From Pannonibacter sp. SL95 (GTDB lineage Bacteria; Pseudomonadota; Alphaproteobacteria; Rhizobiales; Stappiaceae), in NCBI RefSeq assembly GCF_026672425.1, contig NZ_JAPPRC010000006.1, forward strand, positions 372,001 to 436,000: a stretch of 64,000 nt of DNA, written 5' to 3'. The notes below the pieces were generated by a model. It did not search any database. It was not told the DNA's origin and saw nothing but the letters and a program-made list of their open reading frames with translations. Positions 39,955 through 48,830 of the stretch are shown here, piece after piece. The translations under genes and the position numbers were made by a program. The first letter of the stretch is position 1, and every line of letters begins with the position of its first letter.

Positions 39955-41178
39955 TCAAAGCCCGGCGATGGCTTCCTTGAGCAGCTTGCCGAGGCGGGAG
40001 ATGCCTTCCTCGATCTGCGCTTCGTTGGCGCAGGAGAAGCTGAGGCGCAGGGTGTTGCCGCCCGAGCCATCGGCAAAGAAGGCACGGCCCGGCACGAAGG
40101 CAACCTTCACGCTTTCCAGTGAGCGGGCCAGAAGCGTCGCGCCGTCGAGGCCTTCCGGCACGGTCACCCAGACGAACATGCCGCCATCCGGCTTCGACCA
40201 GCTGCAGCCCGCCGGCATGTGGGTGGCCAGGGCCTTCAGCATGGCATCGCGGCGGGCGCGATAGGCCGCCTTGATCGTCGCCACCTGGGTGTCGAAATAG
40301 GTCTCGGCCACATCGGCCAGCACCATCTGGTTGATGGTGGAGGTGTTGAGGTCGGCGGCCTGTTTCAGCAGCACGATCTTCGAGATCACCGGTGCGGCGG
40401 CGCAGATCCAGCCCACGCGCAGGCCCGGCGACAGGGTCTTGGAGAAGGAGCCGCAGTAGAGCACGCGGGTGTCGTTGATGTGTCCCTTGCGGGCGATGTC
40501 CAGCGCCAGCATCGGCGGGATTGCCTCGCCGTCATAGCGCAGCGACTGATAGGCCGCGTCCTCGATGACGGCAATGTCCAGCGTGTCGGCAAGGTCGAGG
40601 ATCTTCTCGCGCGTTGCCCGGTCCAGCGTCTCGCCGGTCGGGTTGGCGAAGTCAGCCGAGGCATAGGCGAATTTAACTTCGCCGCCAGCATCCCTTGCCG
40701 CAGAGGCGAAGTCCTCGGCCGGGCGGTTGCCCAGCGGGATCAGGCGGTCGTAGCGCGGCTCATAGGCGTTGAACGCCTGCAGCGCGCCAAGATAGGTCGG
40801 CCAGTTGACCAGCGCGGTGTCGCCCGGCGACAGGAACAGCTTGCCGATATAGTCCAGCGCCTGCTGCGAGCCGGAGGTGATGATGATGTTCGAGGCGTCA
40901 CAGGTCACGCCGAGGCCGGCCATGTAGCTGGCCAGCCAGGTGCGCAGGGCCAGATTGCCCTCGCTGACGGCATATTGCAGCGCCGTTCCGGCCGACGGTC
41001 CCGTCAGGACCTTGGTGTAGGCGTCTGCAAATACCTGGGCGGGAAACAGCGCCGGGTCCGGGATGCCGCCAGCAAAGGAGATGATCTCCGGCCGGTCGAG
41101 GAGCTTCAAGAGCTCGCGGATTTCGGATGCGCGCATACGGGTCGCGCGCGTGGCGAAGATGTGCTCCCAGTTCAGCAT
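39955..41178 (-). CDS. PLP-dependent class I/II aminotransferase
   Basis: The 407-residue enzyme has fold-type I features: IISFAGGIPDPALFP, SGSQQALDYIGKLFLSPGD, FANPTGETLDRATREKIL, VIEDAAYQSLRYDG, and the PLP lysine in CGSFSKTLSPGLRVGWI. It resembles 2-aminoadipate/aromatic-type aminotransferases related to the MocR domain, but has no DNA-binding domain. The ATG at 41178 starts MLNWEHIFATRATRM; the frame to 41253 is not conserved. Amino donor and acceptor cannot be inferred. Confidence 0.92.
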   Translation of the reverse strand: MLNWEHIFATRATRMRASEIRELLKLLDRPEIISFAGGIPDPALFPAQVFADAYTKVLTGPSAGTALQYAVSEGNLALRTWLASYMAGLGVTCDASNIIITSGSQQALDYIGKLFLSPGDTALVNWPTYLGALQAFNAYEPRYDRLIPLGNRPAEDFASAARDAGGEVKFAYASADFANPTGETLDRATREKILDLADTLDIAVIEDAAYQSLRYDGEAIPPMLALDIARKGHINDTRVLYCGSFSKTLSPGLRVGWICAAAPVISKIVLLKQAADLNTSTINQMVLADVAETYFDTQVATIKAAYRARRDAMLKALATHMPAGCSWSKPDGGMFVWVTVPEGLDGATLLARSLESVKVAFVPGRAFFADGSGGNTLRLSFSCANEAQIEEGISRLGKLLKEAIAGL

Positions 41179-41436
41179 GAGGGTTCTCGGTCCATTTATT
41201 GTTTTCAGCGGCGCCTGGTGTGGTGTCGGTGCCGGCCAGTGAGACAGAACCACAGGCGCAAGGATGCGTCAATATTGCTGACCTAAAAGACGCAAAAAAT
41301 CCCTGGGCAGTGACTGTTGGTAATTTTCGGTCGCCTTCCGATTTGATCCTGACATGGCACTGCGCTGGTTGGCGCACTGGCGCTGCTGCGCCGGCTGGCC
41401 TATCTCTGGATCATGACCCGCCGGGAGTGTGCCCCC

Positions 41437-41994
41437 ATGAACCGCATTGATGAAAGCCGTCCCTTTGTCCCTCTCAACATCGCGGTGCTGACCGTGTCCG
41501 ACACGCGCGACCTTGAAGGCGACCGCTCGGGCACGACGCTGGTCGAGCGTCTGACTGGCGCGGGGCACCATCTGGCTGATCGCCGCATTGTCCGCGACGA
41601 AGTGGAGGAAATCAGGGCTGCCGTCCGCGAGTGGATCGCGGCAGAGGGCGTCGACGTCATCATCTCGACAGGCGGCACGGGCTTTACCGGCCGCGATGTC
41701 ACGCCCGAGGCGATCGAGCCCTTGTTCGAGAAGCGGATGGACGGCTTCTCCGAAGTGTTCCACCGCATTTCCTACGACAAGATCGGCACCTCGACGATCC
41801 AGTCCCGCGCCACGGGCGGGGTTGCTGGGGCGACCTACATCTTCGTCCTGCCAGGATCGCCCGGAGCCTGCAAGGACGCCTGGGACGGCATCCTCAAGTG
41901 GCAGCTCGACTACCGCCACATGCCCTGCAACTTCGTGGAAATCATGCCCCGCCTCGACGAACACCTGAAACGCGGCAAACTGCGCCAGGCGTGA
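41437..41994 (+). CDS. moaB: Molybdenum cofactor biosynthesis protein MoaB
   Basis: The 185-residue protein has the MogA/MoaB signature: PLNIAVLTVSDTR, VDVIISTGGTGFTGRDVTPE, and the C-terminal RATGGVAGATYIFVLPGSPGA. The family adenylates molybdopterin before molybdenum insertion, or is a close paralogue. ATG 41437 is chosen for the usual start MNRIDESRPF and a GGGAG upstream; ATG 41413 is an alternative. It precedes a REPIN array. Confidence 0.93.
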   Translation: MNRIDESRPFVPLNIAVLTVSDTRDLEGDRSGTTLVERLTGAGHHLADRRIVRDEVEEIRAAVREWIAAEGVDVIISTGGTGFTGRDVTPEAIEPLFEKRMDGFSEVFHRISYDKIGTSTIQSRATGGVAGATYIFVLPGSPGACKDAWDGILKWQLDYRHMPCNFVEIMPRLDEHLKRGKLRQA

Positions 41995-42041
41995 GGGAAC
42001 CGGTCAGCGGTTTCGCCTCGCAGTTAATAACCTTACGCTCC

Positions 42042-42412
42042 GATCATCGCCGCTTTATGCGGGGATCCATCCGGCAATGCCCCCGGTCGCAACACTTCAA
42101 CGAGCCGCTGGATCCCCGCACGGGGGCGGGGATGACGGTCGGTGGGGTGTCTGGTGCTGAAGGGAAAGCGTCCCTCTGCGGTCATCCCCGCTTTATGCGG
42201 GGATCCATCCGGCAGTGCCACCGGTCGCGACGCTTCAACAAGCCGCTGGATCCCCGCACGGGGGCGGGGATGACGGTCGGTGGGGGTGTCTGGTGCTGAA
42301 GGGAAAACGTCTATCTGCTGTCATCCCCGCTTTATGCGGGGATCCATCCGGCAGTGCACCGGTCGCGACGCTTCAATAAACCGCTGGATCCCCACACAGG
42401 GCGGGGATGACC
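42042..42412. repeat. 139-bp tandem array of REPIN-like elements (three copies)
   Basis: Left arms start at 42042, 42181 and 42320, exactly 139 bases apart. Each unit has GTCATCCCCGCTTTATGCGG...GGATCCATCCGGCA (left arm, first copy degenerate), a conserved core (CCGGTCGCGACGCTTCAACA), an inverted right arm (CTGGATCCCCGCACGGGGGC, then GGGGATGACGG), and about 45 bases of linker. The third copy ends at about 42412, just before the ETF-QO stop. The arms match elements at 4301, 22303 and 50710. The gap has no gene. Confidence 0.92.
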
Positions 42413-42423
42413 GTGTGTAAGCC

Positions 42424-44100
42424 TCACATGTTCGGGTAGTTCGGCCCGCCGGAGCCTTCCGGCACGGTCCAGGTGATGTTGCCGTTCGGGTCCTTGATGT
42501 CGCAGGTCTTGCAGTGGACGCAGTTCTGCGCGTTGATCTGGAACCGCGGTGCGCCTTCGCCTTCCTCGATCCACTCGTACACGCCAGCCGGGCAGTACCG
42601 GTTGGACGGGCCGGCAAAGACGTCATGCTCCGACGCCTTCTGCAGCGCCAGGTCGCCCACCTTGAGGTGGATCGGCTGGTCTTCCTCGTGGTTGGTGTTC
42701 GACAGGAACACCGAGGACAGCTTGTCGAAGGAGATGACGCCATCCGGCTTCGGATAGTCGATCTTCTTGCAATCCTTGGCCGGCTTCAGGCTCTGGGCAT
42801 CGGTCTTGCCGTGCTTCAGCGTGCCGAAGAAGGAGAAGCCGAACAGCTCGTTGGTCCACATGTCGAGCCCGCCGAGGCCGACGCCGAGGATGGTGCCGAA
42901 GCGTGACCACAGCGGCTTGACGTTGCGCACCTTCTTCAGGTCCGCGCCGATTTCGCTCTCGCGCCAGGCGGTGTCGAAATGCGTCAGCTCGCTGTTGGCC
43001 TCACCACGTCCGAGTGCGGCCATCACCTCTTCTGCCGCCAGCATGCCGGACAGCATGGCGTTGTGCGAGCCCTTGATGCGCGGCACGTTGACGAAACCGG
43101 CCGAGCAGCCGATCAGGAGGCCGCCGGGGAACGACAGCTTCGGCACCGACTGGTAGCCGCCTTCCGTAATGGCGCGGGCACCATAGGCAAGGCGCTTGCC
43201 GCCCTCGAAGGTCTCGCGGATCGCCGGATGCGTCTTGAAGCGCTGGAATTCCTCGAAGGGCGAGATGTAGGGGTTCTGGTAGTTCAGGTGCAGCACGAAG
43301 CCGACGGCCACCTGGTTGTCTTCCAGATGATACAGGAACGAGCCGCCACCGGTCTTCATGTCCAGCGGCCAGCCGAAGGAATGCTGCACCAGGCCCAGCT
43401 TGTGCTTGGCCGGGTCGATCTGCCACAGCTCCTTGATGCCGATGCCGAATTTCGGCACGTCGCTGTCCCGGTCGAGGGCAAACTTCGAGATCAGCTGCTT
43501 GGCCAGCGAGCCACGCACGCCTTCGCCGATCAGCACATACTTGCCGCGCAGCTCCATGCCGCGGGTGAAGTTGTGGTTCGGTTCGCCGTTGCGGCTGATG
43601 CCCATGTCGCCGGTGGCAACACCCACCACCTTGCCCTCGTCGTCATAGAGCACTTCGGCGGCGGCAAAGCCCGGGTAGATTTCCACGCCCAGCTCTTCCG
43701 CCTTTCCGGCGAGCCAGCGGCACACATTGCCCAGCGAGACAATGTAGTTGCCGTGGTTGTTCATCAGCTTCGGCATCAGGAAGTTCGGCAGGCGGATGCC
43801 GCCGGCAGGACCCAGCAGAAGGAAATGGTCATCGGTGACCGAAGTCTTGATCGGCGTGTCCTCGCTGCGCCAGTCCGGCAGCAACTTGTCGAGCCCGATC
43901 GGGTCGATCACGGCGCCGGACAGGATATGCGCGCCGACTTCCGAGCCTTTTTCCAGCACGACAACGGACAGCTCTTCCCCCTTTTCCAGGGCGATCTGCT
44001 TCAGACGGATGGCGGCGGCAAGACCGGCGGGGCCGGCACCGACGATCACCACGTCGAAATCCATGCTTTCGCGCTCAGGCAGCTCCAGCATATCCGTCAT
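42424..44100 (-). CDS. Electron transfer flavoprotein-ubiquinone oxidoreductase
   Basis: ETF-QO passes electrons from reduced ETF to ubiquinone at the membrane. The 558-residue protein begins with the FAD motif VIVGAGPAGLAAAIRLKQIA, has a central ubiquinone-binding membrane-associating region (PNFLMPKLMNNHGNYIVSLG), and a C-terminal 4Fe-4S ferredoxin-like domain with NCVHCKTCDIKDPNG and the upstream CPAGVYEW cysteine. Size and motifs match. A TTTACG-TAAG-CGTAAA palindrome 164 bases upstream may be an operator. Confidence 0.96.
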   Translation of the reverse strand: MTDMLELPERESMDFDVVIVGAGPAGLAAAIRLKQIALEKGEELSVVVLEKGSEVGAHILSGAVIDPIGLDKLLPDWRSEDTPIKTSVTDDHFLLLGPAGGIRLPNFLMPKLMNNHGNYIVSLGNVCRWLAGKAEELGVEIYPGFAAAEVLYDDEGKVVGVATGDMGISRNGEPNHNFTRGMELRGKYVLIGEGVRGSLAKQLISKFALDRDSDVPKFGIGIKELWQIDPAKHKLGLVQHSFGWPLDMKTGGGSFLYHLEDNQVAVGFVLHLNYQNPYISPFEEFQRFKTHPAIRETFEGGKRLAYGARAITEGGYQSVPKLSFPGGLLIGCSAGFVNVPRIKGSHNAMLSGMLAAEEVMAALGRGEANSELTHFDTAWRESEIGADLKKVRNVKPLWSRFGTILGVGLGGLDMWTNELFGFSFFGTLKHGKTDAQSLKPAKDCKKIDYPKPDGVISFDKLSSVFLSNTNHEEDQPIHLKVGDLALQKASEHDVFAGPSNRYCPAGVYEWIEEGEGAPRFQINAQNCVHCKTCDIKDPNGNITWTVPEGSGGPNYPNM

Positions 44101-44263
44101 TCGTGTTCTCCCTCTGGCGGCAGCCCCTCGGTTGCGCCGGGGCCGCGGTGGACAGCGCCGCAGGTGTCCCGCTGTCCGTCCTCATTCCACTCTCGTCAGA
44201 CCTCTATTAGAGCAGGGGCAAAGCCCTCGCAATTGCTCCTTTCGCGCAGAGGTGAGAGTTACG

Positions 44264-44279
44264 TTTACGTAAGCGTAAA
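44264..44279. promoter_or_regulatory. Perfect 6-4-6 palindrome in the ETF-QO / UDG divergent gap
   Basis: TTTACG-TAAG-CGTAAA is an exact dyad with a four-base centre. Sequence type is like the MerR-family LiuR sites (TTTACGT...ACGTAAA-like) that control branched-chain amino acid degradation and ETF genes in other proteobacteria; whether it applies here is inference. The gap 44101-44428 contains no other gene. Confidence 0.45.
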
Positions 44280-44428
44280 GCACAGTTTGTTGCGCGGCGC
44301 AAGGCGATTGGCGACATATCCTGCCGCTGGACCGGCATGCGGGCATTCCGTGCGCGCCAGGCCAGTGAACAGTGGTGATGATCGGCCAGCGCGGTTGTCT
44401 TTGTGAGGTGAGTGGATAAAGTGCCGCC

Positions 44429-45349
44429 ATGATCGGTTCCGCGCCTGCCGCCCTGAATGCCCGCCACGTCGAGGCCTTGCTGGAGTTCCTGCAAGCTGCC
44501 GGCGTCGACGCATTCATCGATGCCGATCCGGTTGACCGCTTTGCCCAGTCCGAGCTTGAAGCCCGGCGGCCGCAATCTGCCCCGTCGCCGCAGCCGATGC
44601 CCGGGACCGCGCCGGCACGCGGTCAGGGACTGGCGCCGCCGCCCTTGAACCTTCCTTCGCTGTCGCAGCCACGGCAGGCGAGCGTTGCCCCGCAGTCTGC
44701 CCCGCCGTCTTCCCCGTTGGCGGCCATGTCGGGAGCCGTGATCCCCGGCGAGGATGCGGTGCGTTCTGCCCGCGAGGCAGCACGTACGGCTGCAACTCTG
44801 GAAGAGCTCAGGGCCTGCCTTGCCGCATTCCAGGGCTGCAACCTGCATCTGACGGCCAAGTCGCTGGTCTTTGCCGATGGCAATCCGGCCGCCCGCATCA
44901 TGCTCGTCGGAGAAGCGCCGGGGTCCGAGGAAGATGCCACCGGTCTGCCCTTTGTCGGCCGCTCCGGCAAGCTGCTCGACCGCATGCTGGCCGCGATCAA
45001 GCTGGACCGGTCCTCGGTGTACATCGCCAATGTCGTGCCCTGGCGTCCGCCTGGCAACCGCACGCCGACGCCGCAGGAAACCGAAATCTGCCGCCCGTTC
45101 ATTGCCCGCCAGATCGAGCTGGTCGATCCGGACGTGCTTGTTTTCCTGGGGGCTGCCTCCGCCAAGGCACTCACTGGTGCAACGGATGGTATCCGCAAGA
45201 TGCGTGGACGCTGGATGGATTATGATACCGGCCGGCGCAAGATCCGGGCGATTGCCACCTATCACCCGGCCTATCTCCTGCGCAGCCCGCTCGAAAAGCG
45301 CCTTGCCTGGCGCGACTTCCTGGCGTTGCGCAAAGTTCTTGCAGACTGA
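44429..45349 (+). CDS. Uracil-DNA glycosylase, family 4-like, with a Pro-rich N-terminal extension
   Basis: The 306-residue protein has a low-complexity, Pro/Ser/Gln-rich residue 40-100 linker, then the catalytic domain: MLVGEAPGSEEDATGLPFVG (the motif 1 region), YIANVVPWRPPGNRTPTPQE, and ATYHPAYLLR (motif 2). Only some of the cysteines of the usual 4Fe-4S site are evident (RACLAAFQGCNLH and EICRPF), so cluster binding is uncertain. Family members excise uracil from DNA. The gene is divergent from ETF-QO. Confidence 0.85.
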   Translation: MIGSAPAALNARHVEALLEFLQAAGVDAFIDADPVDRFAQSELEARRPQSAPSPQPMPGTAPARGQGLAPPPLNLPSLSQPRQASVAPQSAPPSSPLAAMSGAVIPGEDAVRSAREAARTAATLEELRACLAAFQGCNLHLTAKSLVFADGNPAARIMLVGEAPGSEEDATGLPFVGRSGKLLDRMLAAIKLDRSSVYIANVVPWRPPGNRTPTPQETEICRPFIARQIELVDPDVLVFLGAASAKALTGATDGIRKMRGRWMDYDTGRRKIRAIATYHPAYLLRSPLEKRLAWRDFLALRKVLAD

Positions 45350-45457
45350 ATTTTCGACGGTTGAATAAAATTGTTTGAACAACTCCAACGCTTTTTTAAG
45401 ATTCAGATCGCTAGCTAAGTATTGTCAAATTTTAGGATTCCCCTTTGGAATTTGCCA

Positions 45458-46051
45458 ATGAGCACGAGCGCATTCTCTGTCCACCGCAGCCACGCCGTCA
45501 GCGTTCCCAAGGAAGCGCCGGTGACGGAAAAGGTGCAGGTGTTTGACGTCGACCGCCTCACCTGCATCGAAGCCGAGATGAGCAACGTCAGCCAATGGGG
45601 CTGCCGCCTGACATCCGACAACATCCAGCTGCTCGGCAAGTCGATCGGGATCCGCGTCGGGTCGGAGATGTATCTGCGCGCGGCCACCGTCACGTCGATC
45701 ACCGGCAATGATGCGGCCATCGTCTTTTCCGCCGCCCAGACCGATGCCGGCGTAAGCCGCCGCCAGGAACCACGCAAGCCCGTGTCGCTGCCGATTGTCA
45801 TGAGCGATCGGGATGGCAATATCCGCGTCACCGGGCGCATCATTGACGCCTCGAAGTCCGGTTGCCGGGTCGCGGCGGAGGGGCTGAGCAAGCTGCCGGA
45901 CGAGATCATCATCCGCGTCCTGGGCATGCCCCGTGCCCTCGTTGGCCAGATCATGCGTCGGGAAGGCGACGAGGCAGGCGTTCGCCTGAACTGGGAAGCC
46001 GTCCGGGATCTCGCCGCGCGGACGCAGAAGGCGGCCCGCGAAGCCTCCTGA
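45458..46051 (+). CDS. PilZ-domain protein (probable c-di-GMP receptor)
   Basis: The 197-residue protein appears to have two PilZ-like halves. The second shows the c-di-GMP ligand set RRQEPRKPV (RxxxR) and DASKSGCRV (DxSxxG). The first half has MSNVSQWGCRLTSD, which resembles the DxSxxG part but lacks an evident RxxxR, so it may be a degenerate copy. Together with the two GGDEF/EAL proteins it points to c-di-GMP signalling, though they are not adjacent. ATG 45458 was chosen; TTG 45422 is possible. Confidence 0.85.
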   Translation: MSTSAFSVHRSHAVSVPKEAPVTEKVQVFDVDRLTCIEAEMSNVSQWGCRLTSDNIQLLGKSIGIRVGSEMYLRAATVTSITGNDAAIVFSAAQTDAGVSRRQEPRKPVSLPIVMSDRDGNIRVTGRIIDASKSGCRVAAEGLSKLPDEIIIRVLGMPRALVGQIMRREGDEAGVRLNWEAVRDLAARTQKAAREAS

Positions 46052-46136
46052 CGGTTCATCGCCACCATCATCTTGTTCTGGCTGCCGGCGCGCACCAGTT
46101 AGACATGCAGGATCAGTTCCTCCAGGGAGACACCTG

Positions 46137-46988
46137 ATGTTTCAAATGCTTGCCGACAAGGTCCGGGCTCTTTCGGGCCGCTCGCGGCCAGTTATCCCCG
46201 TTGTGCGCCTGCAGGGCGTCATCGACAACGGAGGTTTGACCCGCCCCGGCCTGAACCTTGCGCATGTGGCCCAACCGCTCGAACGGGCGTTCCGGATGAA
46301 GCAGGCCCCGGCTGTCGCGCTGGTGATCAACTCGCCCGGCGGCTCTGCCGTCCAGGCCCGGCTGATCACCAAGCGTATCCGCGACCTTGCCCGCGAGCAT
46401 GACAAGAAGGTCCTCGTCTTCGTCGAGGATGTGGCCGCATCCGGCGGCTACATGATCGCGGTCGCAGGCGACGAGATCATCGTCGATCCCTCGTCCATCG
46501 TCGGCTCGATTGGCGTGATCTTTGCGGGCTTCGGCATGACCGGTCTGATCGAAAAGCTGGGGGTCGAACGCCGCGTCTATACCGCTGGCACCAACAAGTC
46601 GCAGCTCGACCCGTTCAAGCCTGAGAACCCGGAAGAGATCGCCCACATCAAGACGTTGCAGACCGAGATCCACGACGTCTTCATCACCCTGGTCAAGGAC
46701 CGTCGCGGTGCGCGGCTCAAGGACCATCCGGATCTCTTTTCCGGCCAGTTCTGGACCGGTCGCAGCGCCGTGGCGCTTGGCCTTGCCGACCGCGAGGGCG
46801 ACCTGCGCTCCGTGCTGCGCGAGAAGTTCGGCGACAAGGCCGAGGCCCGTCTCGTCAATCCGCCGCGTGGGTTTTTCGGTCGCCGGGGTGGCGGCGGTAT
46901 TGCCGCCTCCCTCTTGCCGGCCGGCTATGCGGATGATCTGATGTCGGCTGTCGAGGCGCGGGCCTTGTGGGCCCGCTACGGGCTGTAA
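46137..46988 (+). CDS. S49-family signal peptide peptidase (SppA/SohB-like), soluble form
   Basis: The 283-residue protein carries the Ser-Lys dyad expected of S49 peptidases: Ser102 in EDVAASGGYMIA and Lys154 in YTAGTNKSQLDPF. NSPGGSAVQARLI and GSIGVIFAGF are further family segments. There is no clear transmembrane anchor at the N-terminus (MFQMLADKVRALSGRSRPVI), which differs from many SppA. It is followed 21 bases later by a 61-residue membrane protein. Confidence 0.92.
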   Translation: MFQMLADKVRALSGRSRPVIPVVRLQGVIDNGGLTRPGLNLAHVAQPLERAFRMKQAPAVALVINSPGGSAVQARLITKRIRDLAREHDKKVLVFVEDVAASGGYMIAVAGDEIIVDPSSIVGSIGVIFAGFGMTGLIEKLGVERRVYTAGTNKSQLDPFKPENPEEIAHIKTLQTEIHDVFITLVKDRRGARLKDHPDLFSGQFWTGRSAVALGLADREGDLRSVLREKFGDKAEARLVNPPRGFFGRRGGGGIAASLLPAGYADDLMSAVEARALWARYGL

Positions 46989-47009
46989 GCCTGACAGGAG
47001 ACAACTGAC

Positions 47010-47195
47010 ATGCCACCGCTGTGGGGACTGGCCCTCCTGGGCGCTGCCGGCTTTGCCGCGTTCAAGATCGTCCGCCGCGAAATGAACCGCGTCGAGGCGC
47101 GCCTGTCCGAGGCCGCCCGGCGGTCCGACGATGCGCCGGTGCGTCTGGAGCAGGATCCGTCCACCGGCCGCTACCGCCCGCAGGGCGACGCCTGA
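47010..47195 (+). CDS. Small membrane protein of unknown function
   Basis: The 61-residue product has one helix (LWGLALLGAAGFAAFKIVRR) followed by a charged tail (EMNRVEARLSEAARRSDDAP). It is 21 bases after the S49 peptidase stop with a GGAGACAACTGAC site, so probably co-transcribed. I recognise similar short proteins beside this peptidase in alphaproteobacteria, but no function is known to me. Confidence 0.75.
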   Translation: MPPLWGLALLGAAGFAAFKIVRREMNRVEARLSEAARRSDDAPVRLEQDPSTGRYRPQGDA

Positions 47196-47284
47196 GCCGG
47201 GCTGCGGAGCGACCCAGGCCGACAGGCCTGCCCCCTCCGCGCCGGGACTTGTCCCGGGTGAAAGCGCCCCGTCCAGGTCGTGAT

Positions 47285-47926
47285 CTACTCGGCCGCCAGC
47301 ACAGCTGTTTCGTCCCACGCGAGGCGCAACCGGCGTGCGGCCTCTTCCGGGTCGCCATCCGAAAGGATTGCGGACACCACCGCCATGCCGGCGGCCCCCG
47401 CTGCCCGGATTCCGGCTGCATCGCTGGCGGTCAACCCGCCAATCGCGACGGCGGGCAGGGTGGAGGTGGCACAAAGCTGCGCCAGCCCTTCGTATCCGAT
47501 CGGGGCCGCGTGGTCCGGCTTCGTCCGGGTCGGATGCACGGGGCCAACGCCGACATAATCCACATCCGCCGGATCGAACCGGCCAAGGTGACCAGGCTCG
47601 GACACCGAGACGCCAATGATGGCGTTCGGTCCGAGCATCTGCCGCGCCTCGGCCGGGGTCATGTCGCGGGTGCCGATGTGCACGCCGGCCGCACCGATCA
47701 TCCGTGCCACTTCCACCCGGTCATTCAGCAGCAATGGGACACGCAGCGGATCAAGCCGGGCCTTCAGCCTGCGGGCGAAGTCTGCCACCACCGCATGCGG
47801 GGCGGTCTTGTCGCGCAGCTGCACCAGGCTGACGCCTCCCCGGACGGCAGCGATCACGTCGTCTTCCAGGCCAGGACGCCGGACTTCGTCGGTCACGAGA
47901 TACAGGGACAGGTCAAAGCGGCGCAT
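47285..47926 (-). CDS. thiE: Thiamine-phosphate synthase
   Basis: ThiE joins HMP pyrophosphate with HET phosphate to form thiamine phosphate. The 213-residue TIM-barrel protein shows YLVTDEVRR, GGVSLVQLRDKTAPH, LLNDRVEVARMIGAAGVHIG, DYVGVGPVHPTRTKP and VAIGGLTASDA. ATG 47926 lies inside the 3' end of thiM (14-base overlap), with GGAGTTTG as ribosome site, so the two genes are translationally coupled under the TPP riboswitch. Confidence 0.95.
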   Translation of the reverse strand: MRRFDLSLYLVTDEVRRPGLEDDVIAAVRGGVSLVQLRDKTAPHAVVADFARRLKARLDPLRVPLLLNDRVEVARMIGAAGVHIGTRDMTPAEARQMLGPNAIIGVSVSEPGHLGRFDPADVDYVGVGPVHPTRTKPDHAAPIGYEGLAQLCATSTLPAVAIGGLTASDAAGIRAAGAAGMAVVSAILSDGDPEEAARRLRLAWDETAVLAAE

Positions 47927-48716
47927 TGGCAAACTCCACATGAGCAAGGCCATCCAGCTGGGACGGCGTCAGCTCGTTGAGGGCATTCAAGAAACCGGTG
48001 GCGAAGCTTCCCGGCAGGGGATAGGCCTCGCCAGCCTTCTGCCCGGCGACTGCGTAATAGGCGAGGGCTGCGACTGTTGCGTGAAAGCGATCCTCGGCAC
48101 TTCCTGCAAAGGCCGCCACAACACCGGTTAGCGCACAGCCGAGTGCAGTGACCTGCGTCATCAGCGCCGTACCGTTGTGGATCCGGGCCAGCCGTCGTCC
48201 ATCCGTCACCAGATCGACAGGTCCGGTCATGGCAACGATCCCCTTGGTCGCCCTTGCCAGCGCGACGGCCGCCGGCTGTGCCGTGGCAACATCATCGCCG
48301 CTTTCCGGTCCCCGGGAGGCGCTCTCCCGGCCTGCCAGCGCGAGGATTTCCGAGGCATTGCCCTTGATCAGGATGCCAGGCACCAGTCGGGCGAGCCGTG
48401 TGTTGATCTCGCGGCGATAGGTGGTTGCACCGGCTGCGACCGGATCAAGCACAAGCGGAATGCCGCGCTGCCCGGCAACCAGCGCAGCTGCCTCCATGGC
48501 CGCCACCCAGTCGGGTTCGGGTGTGCCGGTGTTCAGTGTCAGGGCCTGCGCAAGGCCAGCAAACTCTGCGGCCTCTTCCCCGGCATGCACCATGGCTGGC
48601 ACAGCCCCGGCCGCAAGCAACACATTGGCCATGGTCTGCATGGCCACAAAATTGGTGATGTTCTGCACCAACGGACGCCGCGCCCGCATGGCGGCAAGGT
48701 GATAGCCGCACGTCAT
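47913..48716 (-). CDS. thiM: Hydroxyethylthiazole kinase
   Basis: ThiM phosphorylates hydroxyethylthiazole for salvage. The 267-residue protein shows PLVQNITNFVAMQTMANVLLAAG, GIPLVLDPVAAGAT, GILIKGNASEILALAG and the C-terminal VTALGCALTGVVAAFAG. It is followed by overlapping thiE. Upstream is a TPP riboswitch (48902-48985) with a 15-bp tandem repeat between the aptamer and the start. The start ATG 48716 overlaps the stop of a leader ORF as ATGA. Confidence 0.95.
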   Translation of the reverse strand: MTCGYHLAAMRARRPLVQNITNFVAMQTMANVLLAAGAVPAMVHAGEEAAEFAGLAQALTLNTGTPEPDWVAAMEAAALVAGQRGIPLVLDPVAAGATTYRREINTRLARLVPGILIKGNASEILALAGRESASRGPESGDDVATAQPAAVALARATKGIVAMTGPVDLVTDGRRLARIHNGTALMTQVTALGCALTGVVAAFAGSAEDRFHATVAALAYYAVAGQKAGEAYPLPGSFATGFLNALNELTPSQLDGLAHVEFANAPL

Positions 48717-48830
48717 TCCTCGTCCTCACGGCAAGCGGGATTCAGGACGGCGGAAAGGCGCGTGCAGCATGCCATGTGTCCCGGCCGGACAGCGAACGCC
48801 AGTCCGCTCACCGGGAAACCACGGTCGACA

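Noticed and set aside
42042-42412. Array of regularly spaced repeats considered as CRISPR
   Set aside because: The period is 139 bases, the units are alike across their whole length with no variable spacers, and there are no cas genes.
44182-45388. Minus-strand frame opposite the uracil-DNA glycosylase
   Set aside because: It is antisense; the plus-strand product has the glycosylase motifs.
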